NCBI GenBank assembly: GCA_914767715.1
Contig: OU612066.1
Span: forward strand, 30,292,283 to 30,356,282
Direction: 5' to 3'
DNA length: 64,000 nt
From: Membranipora membranacea
Lineage: Eukaryota > Bryozoa > Gymnolaemata > Cheilostomatida > Membraniporidae
The notes under the pieces: model-generated
What the model was told of the DNA's origin: nothing
The model's database searches: none
The model's input: the letters and a program-made list of their open reading frames with translations, nothing else
Program-made: the position numbers and the translations under genes
Part shown: positions 32,801-45,569 of the stretch, in pieces
Layout: each line of letters opens with the position of its first letter
How positions within the stretch are numbered: position 1 is the stretch's first letter

Positions 32801-35800
32801 TGATAAATAAAAGTATCTGTATGTTTATCAGCATAACAATCTCGCTGTTGACCCCTGTAGTGTGGAGCCACCCCTGTGTGTTAATGACCATCATATTCCT
32901 TCACTTTTAGCCAGTCAGTTTGATTTCACATGGGCCTACTCTTATAAAATGATTAACTCTATTGCAGTTACAATATTATTGCAGTCATGATGATTATTAT
33001 AGCTGTAGGCTGGACACTCACTTACCTGAAAGCGGGACTCTTTTTTTTATTGGGGCAATGAGTCTCTAACTCCTTGATTACGTAATGATATAAAAACACT
33101 TACAATATGCCTACAATTTAGATCATCGGCGCAATCAGTCTCTATCCCCTGTAATAACTGCTACTTAACACCTTGTTTCGTACAAGTGATGATAATTTCC
33201 TATGACTGACATATGCTTTAAATTCTCCTGTTGTTCAGAGTAGTAATTATCAGTACTGTGTCAATTTATACTTTCTAATTCTTAACTCCTGGTTAATTTT
33301 GAAAAGGAATAAAAGCCACTTCTGACAAATCTCGATACATTTTAATGTCACATAATTCAGACTTCGCTTGGGAAGAACTTCGGGATCCCAAGTGAATTGA
33401 CTCGAGTTTAGTTTACTGTAAAACTATTATTATTGTTTATAGGCATCTATACGTAACGGTATACTAAGAGGGAGACAAGGTTATGGTAGTATCTATGTAG
33501 TGGCAAGCGGCAATGGTGGTAACAAGCAAGACAACTGTAATTTTGATGGATATGCCAACTCGATATACTTTGTTACTATTGGTAAGTGAAGTTAAAGTAA
33601 GTTACAAAGCAGTGTAGATTCTAATGCCTGCTTTCAAGACATTTGAAAGCTAGTGCAAGCCGTGCGCTCCAAGATAATGCACACTTATCATAATATATCA
33701 TATGTAGATCTACCCTGTTGAAGAAAGTCAGAAACATATATCCATAATTATGATGGATAGTAATAGCATTCTCAGTGTCAGACCAAGTCATGGGGCTCCG
33801 GTGTGGGGTAGAAATCAGACAAGACTATAAAATCCGACCAGTTGCGGGCAAATAGAAATATGATCACGCTCAATATTATATGTTATATAGACTTTTTTTA
33901 TCTTATAATGGTTATTATTTGGTGTAAGGCAAAAGCCCAAAGTTATCATTATATTTCAACAAAGACATACCTTTGTTGAAATTGATACACCTCTGTATAC
34001 TCATTGCAATCATCTCCTTTACGTTAAAGATTCTCAAATTACTCAAGCATTGACACAATGGTACCTTACCACTATGATATATAATCTTCACCATAAGCGA
34101 CTAAGTAAATGACTCAGCACTTAAAATTGTCTACCATGTATATGAGGAAATGAGCTCATGTGACTGAGGTCATTGTAAACCAAATGTTGTGATGGCCAAC
34201 CAGCTAGTGCAGAGTTAAGGAAACATGAGCAGCTAGCTATATAGGTAATACTCGTAATTAAAGACTTCAAAACAGCCAACCTTTTTTTACAGCACTAGTT
34301 CGTTCAAGTGATGTGCAAATAAGTTTATAGAGGAAAAGGGAGTTAAACTGCCCATTATGGTTTGTGTACAATTTTGGTACTCTGCAGCTGATTTCATTCA
34401 CAAATAAAATGTTGCCAAAACCAATTTTTGAATCTGGGGTGTTGGTAATATTTCATCGTTCGGCCAACCAGTTGTATTCGCTTCCACAGACCTCTCAATT
34501 TTGTTCCAATCTATTTGATCTCAGCCAAGTCCCTGAATTGCTGATTCCCAGTTACATTGGAAATACCTTGTACTCCACCAGAACAAAACATTTCCTCTTA
34601 ATCTGGGTGTGGTTGGTTATAAGGAAGAATTTTAATAGGGAAATGTCCTAACTCAATACTTATTTAACACGCAATTATATAGTAGGCCTATGACATAAAT
34701 GTAGATGATTCCCATGTGTTGCCTGATTTGTCCTCTGGGAAAAGAATGCAGCATATTTATGAATGAACCTAGACATAACAAACCTCTGTCCCCCGGTCAT
34801 TCATTTAGGGATCTGACACGGTCAACAACCCAAAATAAACTTCTCTCTGCCCAAGAATAATGTGATGCTTACTTAATCCCGGGCGTGGTCCCTAATTTTG
34901 AGATAAACATAGCGTGTCATGTTGACCTCATGCTCGTCATGCTATGTTTTGTTCAGATGAGTTGGTTGTAAATACTTACTACTCTGATAGTAATATACGG
35001 TGATTTGTCGAAATTAGATTCCCTAAATACAATAGCTTTCTTTCAACATGCTTGTTATCCATCTCAGGCCCGTTGTTATCCATCTCAGGCCCGTAGTTCT
35101 AGGCACTGCCTCCCCTAAAAATCTAAATACAGTGGCCTAAAAACACTCTAATTGAATAGTCTATGTCAGAATCGGCTCCACGCGGATCAACACTTTACTA
35201 ATTATATGCCTTAAATTGCTCGGGGAGGAGCTTACAGCACCCCTCATGGTGATGCTTTGGCCTTGCCTCCCCTACCATTTTTTCTAGACTACGGTCCTGC
35301 ATCTATCTAGACCAAGTTTGGCCCAGTTTGCTGGCACTTGGAGTTGCTCCCCTTCTACTGATAAGTCACAGGCCACATGTTTGTACATGGAGGAGGAGCA
35401 ACTGTAATGAAGGCGCACTAGATTAAACTTGATTTATTATCTATCTTACATGAAGATCTTATTGAATGGTGGTACGACTTGATTAATATTTAGATAAAAC
35501 AAGCACCATGCAAGTAGTTTGAACATCTCAGCAATTTTATTCTTTATGATTCAGGTGCTGTGAATGAGACTGGTAGTAAGCCACAATACGCTGAGGATTG
35601 TGCTTCAATGTTAGCAGTGACACCTAGTGGTGACGGCAGAACTACTGGTATTGTAAGTCAGTTAGAAATAAACTCAATTTTTGACATTCCTAGCACAAGG
35701 CAAAAGTTCACCTCCTACACTATGTCTCCAGAGAGGACTGCGAGTTCATACCCTTTACGAAAGTGAAACAATTTGTCTCATGAGAATAATAATGTCAAGT

Positions 35801-38800
35801 TTCATATTTGCATCCTATTTTACTTGCTGTGGAAAGTTCTTGGAAACGACAAACACAGTTCATAGGTTTATACACTGGTGTTACCGATGTGACGTTATGC
35901 ATTATATGTATTGCATATATGCATTACATGCATATTGGTAACTCTTAAATTACAAGGTGACTACAGATGTGACCCATAGAGCAGACAGACATGGTTGTAC
36001 AGCCTCCCACTCAGGTACAAGCGCTGCCGCACCTCTGGCAGCTGGAGTTATTGCTCTTGTCTTGTCTGTCAATCCATGTATTACCTGGAGAGATGTACAG
36101 CACCTTGTTGTCCTAAGTTCTATTTCTGTGAGTTATCAGCGTATCCATTATTTCTATTTCTGTGAGTTATCAGCGTATCCATTATTTCCATTTAAGTGAG
36201 ATATTAGCGTATCCAATATTTATGGCTCACAGTTATCAATGTATTGATGTTTATACTCTTTTGAGCACTGTTAGGTTCTTTGCATCTCAGTCTGTTGTCC
36301 AACTCTAGAATCGTTCTGTCCGTACAACCTAAGGCAGTTTTTTGGGCAGCAGGTTGACTTGTCATTAAACTGCGCTGACGGTGGCGGGATGCCGGTAGAG
36401 GCATTTCATTATCAATCACTTTCCCAAACCAACCAAGGTGGTTGGGAAAGTGGTTGATAATGAAATGCTACTACCAGCTATCCCAGACATAGTTTAAGCG
36501 CTTAAACTAGGCATAATAAATTGTTGCTGACAATAAAAGTATTGTATATATTATATAGTTGGGTCATGAAGTGCTCAAAGACGAGGAATATTGGCAAGAG
36601 CTAAAAACATCTGACCGTCATCGCCGGATGACTATGAATGTTGTACATCGTTTTTAGCTGATGCAAAATTTATTTATTGTTCTTCCAATAATCTAACGTA
36701 CCCTTATGGACTGTAGGTGGACCCAAAGGATCCAGATTGGGTGACTAACTCAGCAGGACTTCGGCACAGTCATAAACATGGTTTTGGCTTGATGAGTGCC
36801 TGGAATATTGTCAACGCTGCAAAGGTACGCACTGTTTACGTAATAAACAATTTGGAAGGCTCAGGATCCCGTAGGCCAATATGCCTATATCAAAGTAATT
36901 GGTAGCGACTGATGATGGTCAGACCACAGACCCGGGAGGGCATCCAACCCTCCCTGAATAAATTTGAAAAATCGAGTTGTCCCCTCTTTGATCTTGAAGC
37001 TTGGAGAGGAAACAACTCCAAGTTAGTGTGAGGTATGGAGTGATTATAGTGAATCTTTATGTTTCAGATATGGAAGCAGATGCCAGCTATGTCGTCCTTC
37101 ACAGCGAGCGGTATACATGTTTCTGAGCCTATCCGTGCGGGCTCTCCACTCATACTTGAATATAGAGGTAAGCTATGAATGACCTTCTACATGTTATGAA
37201 ATCAGTTACTGGCACCGGTGCTAAAACCTTCTCTTCTGCTACACTTTGTGTAAATAGCTACCAAGCGTAACATTAAATTGTCTTGACAAAACAGTCTAGC
37301 ATACCATATGATTCTTTTGGATTCCCATGATTTCTTTACCTCAATCAATCAAGAAGTTATTTCCATGTCAGAGCAACATCAGTGTCAGAAAGAAAGAAAA
37401 AAGGAAGATGATTAGTGATATATGCTCTAGCAAACGTTTCATGTCAAATTATAGGGCCATACGTATCATCAGCTAAAAATGTATAGATCTTCCAATACTA
37501 CATGACTCTTTATTTTTCTCCCGGTTTTAGTTAGCGTAGATGACTTGTTTGAGCATGATCTCAAGATACTGGAGTATGTAGAGGTTATTGTGACTATCAC
37601 TCACAGGAGACGAGGGGATCTAAAGATAGAGTTACTCTGCCCTAACAGAGAACACTCCTCTGTACTTGCCTCTCCCAGACATCTCGATAATGACTCGTAA
37701 GTTATCCTTGATCTATGTTAAAGGGTCTCCTACAATGCAACTTGCGGATTTCCGAGGGAAATCAAAAAATTATAATATATATTTTATGTTTGAGGAGATC
37801 TCATTGGATATCCCAGGCCAAACCTGCACGATAAATTTAAACCAAGCATAGCCATTTGTTAACATGATATGTGACTTTCCCTCATCATTGAGGATGTTCT
37901 TTGCCCAAAATAATGCCAACACTTGGGGTCTCTTCTCAGGTTGTTGATGTTTTAATTGTACACGATTAAAGCAGAAATGACAGATGTACTTTTTTTTGTA
38001 TCATTAGAATGCTCATAATACTGTGAGTAGCATTATAGGGACCTAGTGAGCACCATACCTTACAAAAATAGCTGGGGTCCTGATGGGGTCTTCCCAGGGT
38101 TTATCTCCCCTGCAGAATGCGGAAGCAAAGGAGCCGAGGAGAGAAGGGATTTAGGCATGGCCGACAATAAAAAAGAGATAGTTCATCCATAAATGCCTTA
38201 TACTACTTTAGATTGGATGTCGTTTTCTGTCTCCACGGCAGACTTGCAGCCTATGGCTGAGGGAAAAATTCGAAATCAAAAATTAATTTTTCAAAAAATT
38301 GTTAAAAAATCCAGAGAATCTGTCACAATCTTAAGAACCTATGAGGTTATATAACTTTTTGAGCTCTTTAGATGAGTGAAGGATAATGCAAACTAACAAC
38401 CTGTTGTAACATTTTTTTGGCATCTTTGATCTCAAGGATTGTGCTACGCTCTACAAATATTCATTTAATTACACATTATGACATGAAAGGTAATATATTG
38501 AATAATATACAGTATCTTGTAAAATGTGGTCACATCTCATCCATTGACAGGACACAAGGTTTTAAAGGCTGGAGTTTCTCCACTGTACGATGCTGGGGTG
38601 AGCGAGCGGCTGGCAGATACAAACTAATAATAACAGATACCTCAAAGAACTTCACACCAGATATGAGGACGGGCACTCTGGTCAAGTGGGGTCTAATTTT
38701 ACACGGCTCATCTCTTACTCATGAACAATATCAGCAAAGAATCAGGTAGGTCTGCTGGATATTGACAATCATAAAATATTTGCAGTATTAGAGGTCATAT

Positions 38801-40312
38801 TTGGTGAGCTATATTGATCGGCCACTTTGACTATTTTTGTTTAACCTGGTCACACCTTGAACGATCAGGCTCACTAATGAGGGTGCATTCCTCAATACGT
38901 TTACAAAAATAAGTTTCTTTGTTCTGATACCATATATTCATATAAATATATATATGAATTCTCTTATTAAATTGCAATGATCATTTGGGTTCCCAACAGC
39001 TACAGCTGCTACAGGCGTTTTTTAGCCACTTCACTGTTTTTTGTTAATAGAAGACTACGAAGCCTAAACGAGAACCACATACGCCCTCAAACTGTTAGTT
39101 CTATATAACCTCTGTTGTGGTAACAATGTACTGTTCAAGCAACCCCCTCCCTACCCTAGCCGATTCCCCCTATTAACACAAATGTGTTGTGCATGGTTAC
39201 CATGGTTACCGCCATTACTATGGAGAATGAGCTGCATTACTCTCTCATTATCACAAGTATTTTGTTCTAAACTTCAGAAAAGTAAAGGAGTCTCGATCAG
39301 GGAATGCTCTCATAACTAATGAACCCATGAAGTGTGAACCTCCACCTTACGACACTAGCGAACGTCAATCTAGTCTTCCTACCAAAGTACTACAAGTGAG
39401 TTAAAATTTATTGGTATGGGATGGAGTGTGATGGTCATTCACTGTATGCTAACAGGTCCAATGGCAACTATGATGTTGTCGCATGACTTACATAGTTGAA
39501 AAGAGTATCAAGCTCATGCAGCCACTGATAGTTCATGCTCTAGATGTCAAGTTATGTTCTTAGTTCTAGACTACTTTTCAACTATTAAAGTGGAAATGCA
39601 AGATAAGTTTTTTTGTATCATTGGAATGCTCATAATACTGTGAGTAGCAATATAGGGACCTAGTGTGCACCTTACCTGCCAAAATTGATTTAAGTTCTGA
39701 CTTTCAAAAGAATTTGGGGTCCTGATGGGGTCTTCCCAGGGTTTATCTCCCCTGCTGAAGGCAGAAGCAAAAGAGTTTGCAGTGAGGGCAGTTAGAATAG
39801 AAATGATATCCAATCTCAAGTGATCTATCATTATAAGGCATTTATAGATGCTAGCTCTCTTTTTTTGGTGCGCAGGCTTTTGCTTCCGCTCCGATTGTTT
39901 TGCTTTTTTGCATTGCAATATAAACAACATCATTTTAAAACTTAGGTAAGTAAGTCCATATTTGTACTGGTTGTAATTTATTTTGTTCATTTTCCAGCTC
40001 ATTGTGATTCTCGGATCGTTTATAACTATAGCAGCCGTATTCAACTTTGTTGAGGACTACTGTACCAACAATAGCAAGAAAAACAAAGACGTAAACTCTG
40101 ACACAAACATTGAAGAAAGTAACGAGACATCTTTCAATGTCTTACATGGTGATGAACAGTCTGTTGTGTTTGACAATCGTGAACTCAAAGTAAATATACC
40201 TATAGAAAGCAGTAGTTTGGCGTCAAACTCCCAAACTGCCAGCAATAGTGATAATGAGCTAGATTTAGACGATGACCAATCAGAAACGGCAGCATTGTTA
40301 GCCCCAGGCTAA
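29832..40312 (+). CDS. PCSK7: PCSK7-like proprotein convertase (13 exons, complete)
   Basis: Exons: 29832-30287, 30831-31059, 31428-31526, 32487-32632, 33443-33581, 35555-35652, 35957-36127, 36717-36824, 37068-37167, 37531-37696, 38551-38745, 39278-39395 and 39998-40312. Phases agree throughout, and the 2340 nt give 779 residues, close to vertebrate PC7. In order: signal peptide; prodomain with the RYKRR autocleavage site at 134-138; subtilisin domain with catalytic Asp187 (VVDDG), His233 (NEHGTRC), oxyanion Asn334 (ASGNGG) and Ser411 (HSGTSAAAP); P domain ([25 protein letters not shown]); transmembrane helix at about 676-693; Ser/Asp-rich cytoplasmic tail ending in LLAPG. It cleaves secretory precursors after paired basic residues in the Golgi and endosomes. 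The single helix and the P-domain sequence favour PC7 over furin or PC1/2. Confidence 0.93.
36119..36220 (+). repeat. 34-bp repeat triplicating a splice donor
   Basis: Copies at 36119-36152 and 36153-36186 are identical, and a third, diverged copy is at 36187-36220. The unit spans the end of PCSK7 exon 7 and its donor (TCT|GTGAGT at 36127). It therefore creates a second identical donor at 36161, and a weaker AAGTGAG in copy three. Confidence 0.9.
36384..36485. repeat. Intronic hairpin, ~50-bp arms
   Basis: In PCSK7 intron 7. The inner 32 bp (GCATTTCATTATCAA... against ...TTGATAATGAAATGC) pair almost perfectly with hardly any loop, and pairing continues outward with mismatches. It resembles the other arm-unique hairpins in the window. 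Confidence 0.8.
37998..38230. repeat. Interspersed repeat in PCSK7 intron 10
   Basis: Shares the blocks GAATGCTCATAATACTGTGA, GGTCCTGATGGGGTCTTCCC and AGGGTTTATCTCCCCTGC with 39612-39790 in intron 12, in the same orientation. Confidence 0.85.
39612..39860. repeat. Interspersed repeat in PCSK7 intron 12
   Basis: Second copy of the intron 10 repeat. The shared part is followed by a segment containing AAGGCATTTATAGATG. That segment is inverted relative to the matching ATAAATGCCTTAT segment of the first copy, which suggests a fold-back type element. Confidence 0.8.
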
Positions 40313-40849
40313 GGAGGTAATGTAATGAGAATTTTAACGTAGTCATTAACAGCCGAGAAATATTGCTATCTAGAAGATGATCTCTGTTGTAATTTTTACA
40401 GGCTCAATTTAGACTGGATTTGGATATCAATGCTTTTAAAGCTATTGTAAATACTTCAATTAATTCAATCTTTATATTTCTTTATATAGATCATCCTTGT
40501 TTACAATGTTGTCTCAGATCCAAGTGTAAATATCATTTTTTTATTAATCACTTAATGTTTTTCCATTTTTTACGGTCGATCAGCCTTTTTTTTTGAAACG
40601 ACACACAAGAATTGGTTTTATTAGTTCACCAATCCTGTTATTGGCTGACCAAGTGGTTTTAAGTGATTTTACACAGATCGTCTTTACATCCGATTTGAGT
40701 AAAATTTCTATTCACTTTTCATGATGTGCTATGAAAGTGGGGCGTTTTGTTTACTGTTACATTTTACTGTTGCAAATTCGTAGGAAATCAGTTGCCAGTA
40801 ATTTTTCAAGGTCTAGAGTTTCCAAATGATGACCCTGGGACACACTCAC

Positions 40850-40855
40850 AATAAA
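40850..40855 (+). terminator. Candidate PCSK7 polyadenylation signal
   Basis: First canonical AATAAA found downstream of the PCSK7 stop codon, about 540 bases away. There is no transcript evidence. Confidence 0.4.
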
Positions 40856-41858
40856 GCTTGACTATTCAATTCTGAATGAAGCTTAGCTTTGATCTATCAG
40901 GCTTATGAGCTGCGCCGTCTCTTGGAAAGTGGTTTCATTCATTACCGCAAGAATAAAATGTTAGGGACCATTCACGAGGAAAATCAATTGTTAATGTTGT
41001 GGTAAGGTTGAAAAAAAAAAATTTTAATGACTTATCATATATTTTAATATATTTGATATATATTATGTTGAAGAAAAGTTGATTGAAAATGTTTGCCAAT
41101 TATATTGAGATGAGGGTATCAATTTGATAATAATCATTTTGTAAACAATTATACACAATACTTAATTCGCTATGCTTTAAGATCAAAGATTTTGAGTGCC
41201 TCGGCTGCATGTTGACAGCTGGTAAAGCATTTAAAATCCTGGTGTCACAAGCATTCTTATGAACAGGTTCAATTAGCTATGGGTCTGGGAAGGGCCAAGA
41301 AACATCACAGAATGCAACGTGCTGCCGTTAAAGGGAAGGCAATATTAGATGGTAGTGAGGGTAACAATGCTAGTTTGGAGGAGTTTTCGGTGCCGCCCTA
41401 GTTTTATCATATATTCATATATTATACTCTCATCTGGTTGCCTGTTGTGCTGAGCTTAATCTCTGTAATACAAACATTGGGGTTTGATCGCTTTTTGTGA
41501 ATTGCAGAATCATAAACGTGACCATCAAATCACTGTGCATATTATAAAAGCTAGTAGTTTGTGCAAACTCATCATCTCCAGCAAAAGACATTTTCCAGAT
41601 TTATGAAAAACTGCGACTATGAAGAGCCATTTGATGCCAGACAAATAATCAATGGCAGACAATTGTACGTTAAATATTTATGATCTACAATAAGCAACAA
41701 TTTGTTTATCAGTTTGAAAAAATGTGAGAAGGTATAAATGATGGTATCGCTTGGTGATAAAAGGAATATTGTGCCTTTGCCTTGTCTCGACTTTTGGGCA
41801 ATTTAGATTTACGATTTTTAAACATCCGATCTCATTTCGTAGGGTGTCTTTTCCAATA

Positions 41859-41905
41859 GACATTTTTCTGAGCTCTTATTTATGCCTCAATTCGGACAGC
41901 TAAGG
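41859..41905. repeat. Solitary end of the palindromic MITE
   Basis: TA-GACATTTTTCTGAGCTC followed by TTATTTATGCCTCAATTCGG matches the terminus of the 44458-44965 copy, then diverges. Confidence 0.6.
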
Positions 41906-44457
41906 TATTCAAAACAGGTTGCGCTGACTGCAATGATTAAATTTTAATGAAAGTAATGTATTTTTATGACTTACAGATAATATGCTTGCCCTTATTGACT
42001 AGTGACCAGATAGATTATTTTAGTTAGTTAGTTAGCTATTTGATAACTTGCTTATAATATCTTCAAGACAATGGCAGTGGCTTTTAAAGAAGGGAGCCTC
42101 AATAATTGTAGCTACTTTGTATTGTTATTTTACATGTGACATTTTAAGTGCTCAACATGTTACCTGGCTGATATTTATGTAAACCGAAATCTTTGCCTGA
42201 CCCAGGTTCCAATATCAGTACAGCCACCCTCACAGGTCTTGGTACAAGAAAACAAAGTTAGCTATAAAATGAATAAAACTTGAATTTTGTTGCCATCTCG
42301 GATTAAAAAGGAAATAAATAACATAAAATACAATGTAAAAAATTCTCACTTATAGATATTTAACACATTCTATAAATCAGATTATGATTGGAATCATTCC
42401 CTAAATTGGCCTGTAAGTTGAAAAGTATTGATCGAGACAAAACTTCAATAGAGTGAATGAATCACTCATTCTGTATAGCACTAACAGAGAAGTACTATCT
42501 GCCTTCCTTACATATTGTGATGAAACCTCTAAAGGTCGCCTCTAATTTCTAGAAGATGATCATTGGTTCAGTAATAAAGATTATATATATACTTGCAGTC
42601 ATGGTTATTTTTATTTAGTAAACTACACGCCTACAGAGTTTTTCTCACTGATTATTGTCAATATTGTCAGACTTATCTAATCTTCATCAACAGAGAACAA
42701 ACTTTTTAAAACAATTGACATATCTTTGTTAATTCATAGCCGGACAATGGTAGAAATAGAGCTATTAAAATCTACCTCTGCCTTTTGTCCATATGCGTTT
42801 TCTCTTGAACGATGTTTTAGCTGCTTCTGTTGATGCTGCAGCAGCTGTAGCAATAGGTTACTGAGCCTTGAATGGCTACTAATAGAATCAAAAAAGGTGA
42901 ATGATGAATAACGGTTACTGGTCTTTGTTACAATTTATTGTCAGCCGCCAAAAATGGTTAGCTTTCTTCCTCTAGCATCACAAGTTGTTTTGGCTAAAAG
43001 TAAGTAGTATTATTTCAATTTGATTACACAAAAGAGGATTTGAGCAAAGGGTAATGAGCCAAATATGATGGTATTCATCAGTGTGATGCTATAAATTTCT
43101 ATTTTTCTCTGATAAAGACTGGATACAACCAAGATCTCTAATTAAAAATTTACACAAAAATAAATAGCCAAAATGAATTAATCGGATGGAAAATTTTAGT
43201 AAGGGTATGTTACATAAAAATCTAAATTATCAGAATTTTGAGGTTGGTATTGTATCTGACCTGTATAAATTACATCACATCACATCACAAAAATTAAACC
43301 ACATCCCCTCCCGCAAAAAAATCACATAAAAGGTATCAGGGCTTCCAGCCACTCAGAGTTAGCCCGAGTTACTCAGGTTTTTGGGTTCAACTCTTGGAAC
43401 TTTGAACTATGAACTTTAAACTCAGATTTTGTCTCATACTCATATGAGATGGGGAATTCCTCCTCCTATTTTACGTTAAAAGTATATATATATGTTCTGG
43501 ACTACAAGGCTTCTTGATTTATTTACATGAGATTTGAGAGATTACTTATAGTATCACAGGATCACAGGTTTTATTCTAATCCCCGAAGGTTCCGTGAAAC
43601 TGGAATAGAAGATGGTGCAATTAATGTGGTGCATAATAATGTGCCTCGTTCAATAAAAATGCCGTCAATAATTAACTATTCAATTTAACGCAAACTATAA
43701 GGAACAACATACTCAAAGATCAAATAAACACAAATCTAAACCCTATTAATTAATTTTGAATGTACCGAGAAATAAAAGAGATTTCAAGTCAAGTGAACTT
43801 GGAGTCGAATTATGTTAACCTACAGAAAACAGAATTTAATTTATAACATACCTTTTTGCTCCTTTAGTAAATCCCCAAATATCACCTTTGCCCAGAAAAA
43901 TAGATAAATATAATTAAAGTTTATACGCAACTCAAGTTTACTGAGCCTGTGAAAAAAACATCAAACACTAAGGCTCACAGGGCAACTAAAGGCTTGAGGA
44001 ATTTGCTCGCCAAATTAATCAATCAGTGCAGATAATTGGACACAAAACACAATAGCCCGGTACCGCACAAAGCTATGCAGCTATGGCCAATTAGGCACAA
44101 CTCCCAGTGATGAGTGATGATTGAGGCGATGGTAATGGAAATAGAAATTCAACAAAATTCTATCGACCTTGATCTGCAGTTATTTGGTAAGATGATGAAC
44201 AATTTGAATTAGCAAATTTCAGACACCACATCGCTCGAACAACTCGGTACAGTACACAACAGGATCAACTGTCTATTGATGCTTTCAAAGACATAGAGGG
44301 GAATATGAATCAAGTAAATATCATTGAAAACATTACACAATGACTGTACAACTAAGTGTAGCATCTCTAAAAAACTTACAGACAATAGTAAAGTTTAGCC
44401 AGTTGATTGGATTTTGAACCACTAGGATACTTTGAAAGATAAAACTGTATGACTAGG

Positions 44458-44965
44458 GACAGTTTTCTGAGCTCTTATTTATGCCTCAATTCGGAGTTGT
44501 CCTCTCTCCAGTTTGGTACTTTTAACCCGCACTGCATAGGAAAAACCTGCTGAAAGAGGGTTATATTGAAAACCGCTAATTTTAAGATAAAAATGATTTT
44601 TGATTCAGAGTCTGCACCATTGAAAACCCTGGGAGACAGGGTTTCCAAATCATTGGAGGCTTGAATGTTGATACATCTTAATTTTAGTGACAAAACTCAT
44701 GAAAGATTCTGCCAAATTGTCCGCAAAACCGGCAAAAAATGCTATAATTGACTATCCAAATACTAAAATTATTTCCCAAACAATGTCCGTACGAGTTTTC
44801 AATTTTGCAGATTCTGAATCAAAAATAATATTTTCCTACTATAAGCGGTTTTCAAGATAACCCTCTTTTCAGCACGTTTTTCCTATGCGGCGTGCGTTAA
44901 AAAGTACCAACATGGAGAGAGGACAACTCCAAATTGAGGCCTAAATCAGAGCTCAGAAAACTGTC
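44458..44965. mobile_element. Palindromic MITE, copy 2 (508 bp)
   Basis: Same ends (GACAGTTTTCTGAGCTC ... GAGCTCAGAAAACTGTC) and the same inner blocks as 13952-14462. TA follows the right end; the left flank is mutated to TAGG. No coding capacity. Confidence 0.85.
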
Positions 44966-45569
44966 TATTGACTGTGCACTAGAGTTTTCACTCAAATTTT
45001 GGGTCGGACTGTGTTCAACACAGCAGTTTTCTGTAATTGGTGTAATGAAAACAACTTTCAAACTGTGTGCAGGATTTAAATTTTCTGGATCAGCAGTCTC
45101 CAAGACTTTTTCATGATTCTTATGAAAGTAGCAAGCGCTGTAAAGTATACCAAGACACAATTGGGAAATGATTATGTTGCAATGCGTCGTCTTTCAATTT
45201 TCTGGGATATATTAGCGATTACATATAGGTGGTTGTGTTGGATGGATTATTGACATACTTCTTGAGCTACCTGACTCCAAACGCCTAGGGATGTGAGGTG
45301 CCAACTCTGAAAGAGAGATTCACCGACCAGTCAAAGCTTACTGTATTGTACTCCTCTCCCCATGGTCACCACTGGAAACGGGACTTAAACCAGGCTAAAA
45401 GTATAACCCTGACATGGCTTGTGACAATCTGTATGGGCATGATGAACGCATTACATCATGGCCAGTCACTGTAACTGATGCACCGCTATGCTCATCTTGG
45501 AGCTCCCTTGTCAGCTCAGCTTGGTGTATCAGTGGTGAGGGAGGGCTTCACTACTGACTGGCAAACATC

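Larger units (their letters stand above)
40313..44457. other. PCSK7 3' region and gene-free stretch
   Basis: After the PCSK7 stop, a probable 3' UTR runs to an AATAAA at 40850. Beyond that no exon with splice support was found. One solitary MITE end lies at 41859-41905. The rest is AT-rich and nondescript. Confidence 0.55.

Noticed and set aside
43260-43500. CACATCACATCACA and TATATATATA simple repeats as a regulatory region
   Set aside because: Short low-complexity sequence with no neighbouring gene.
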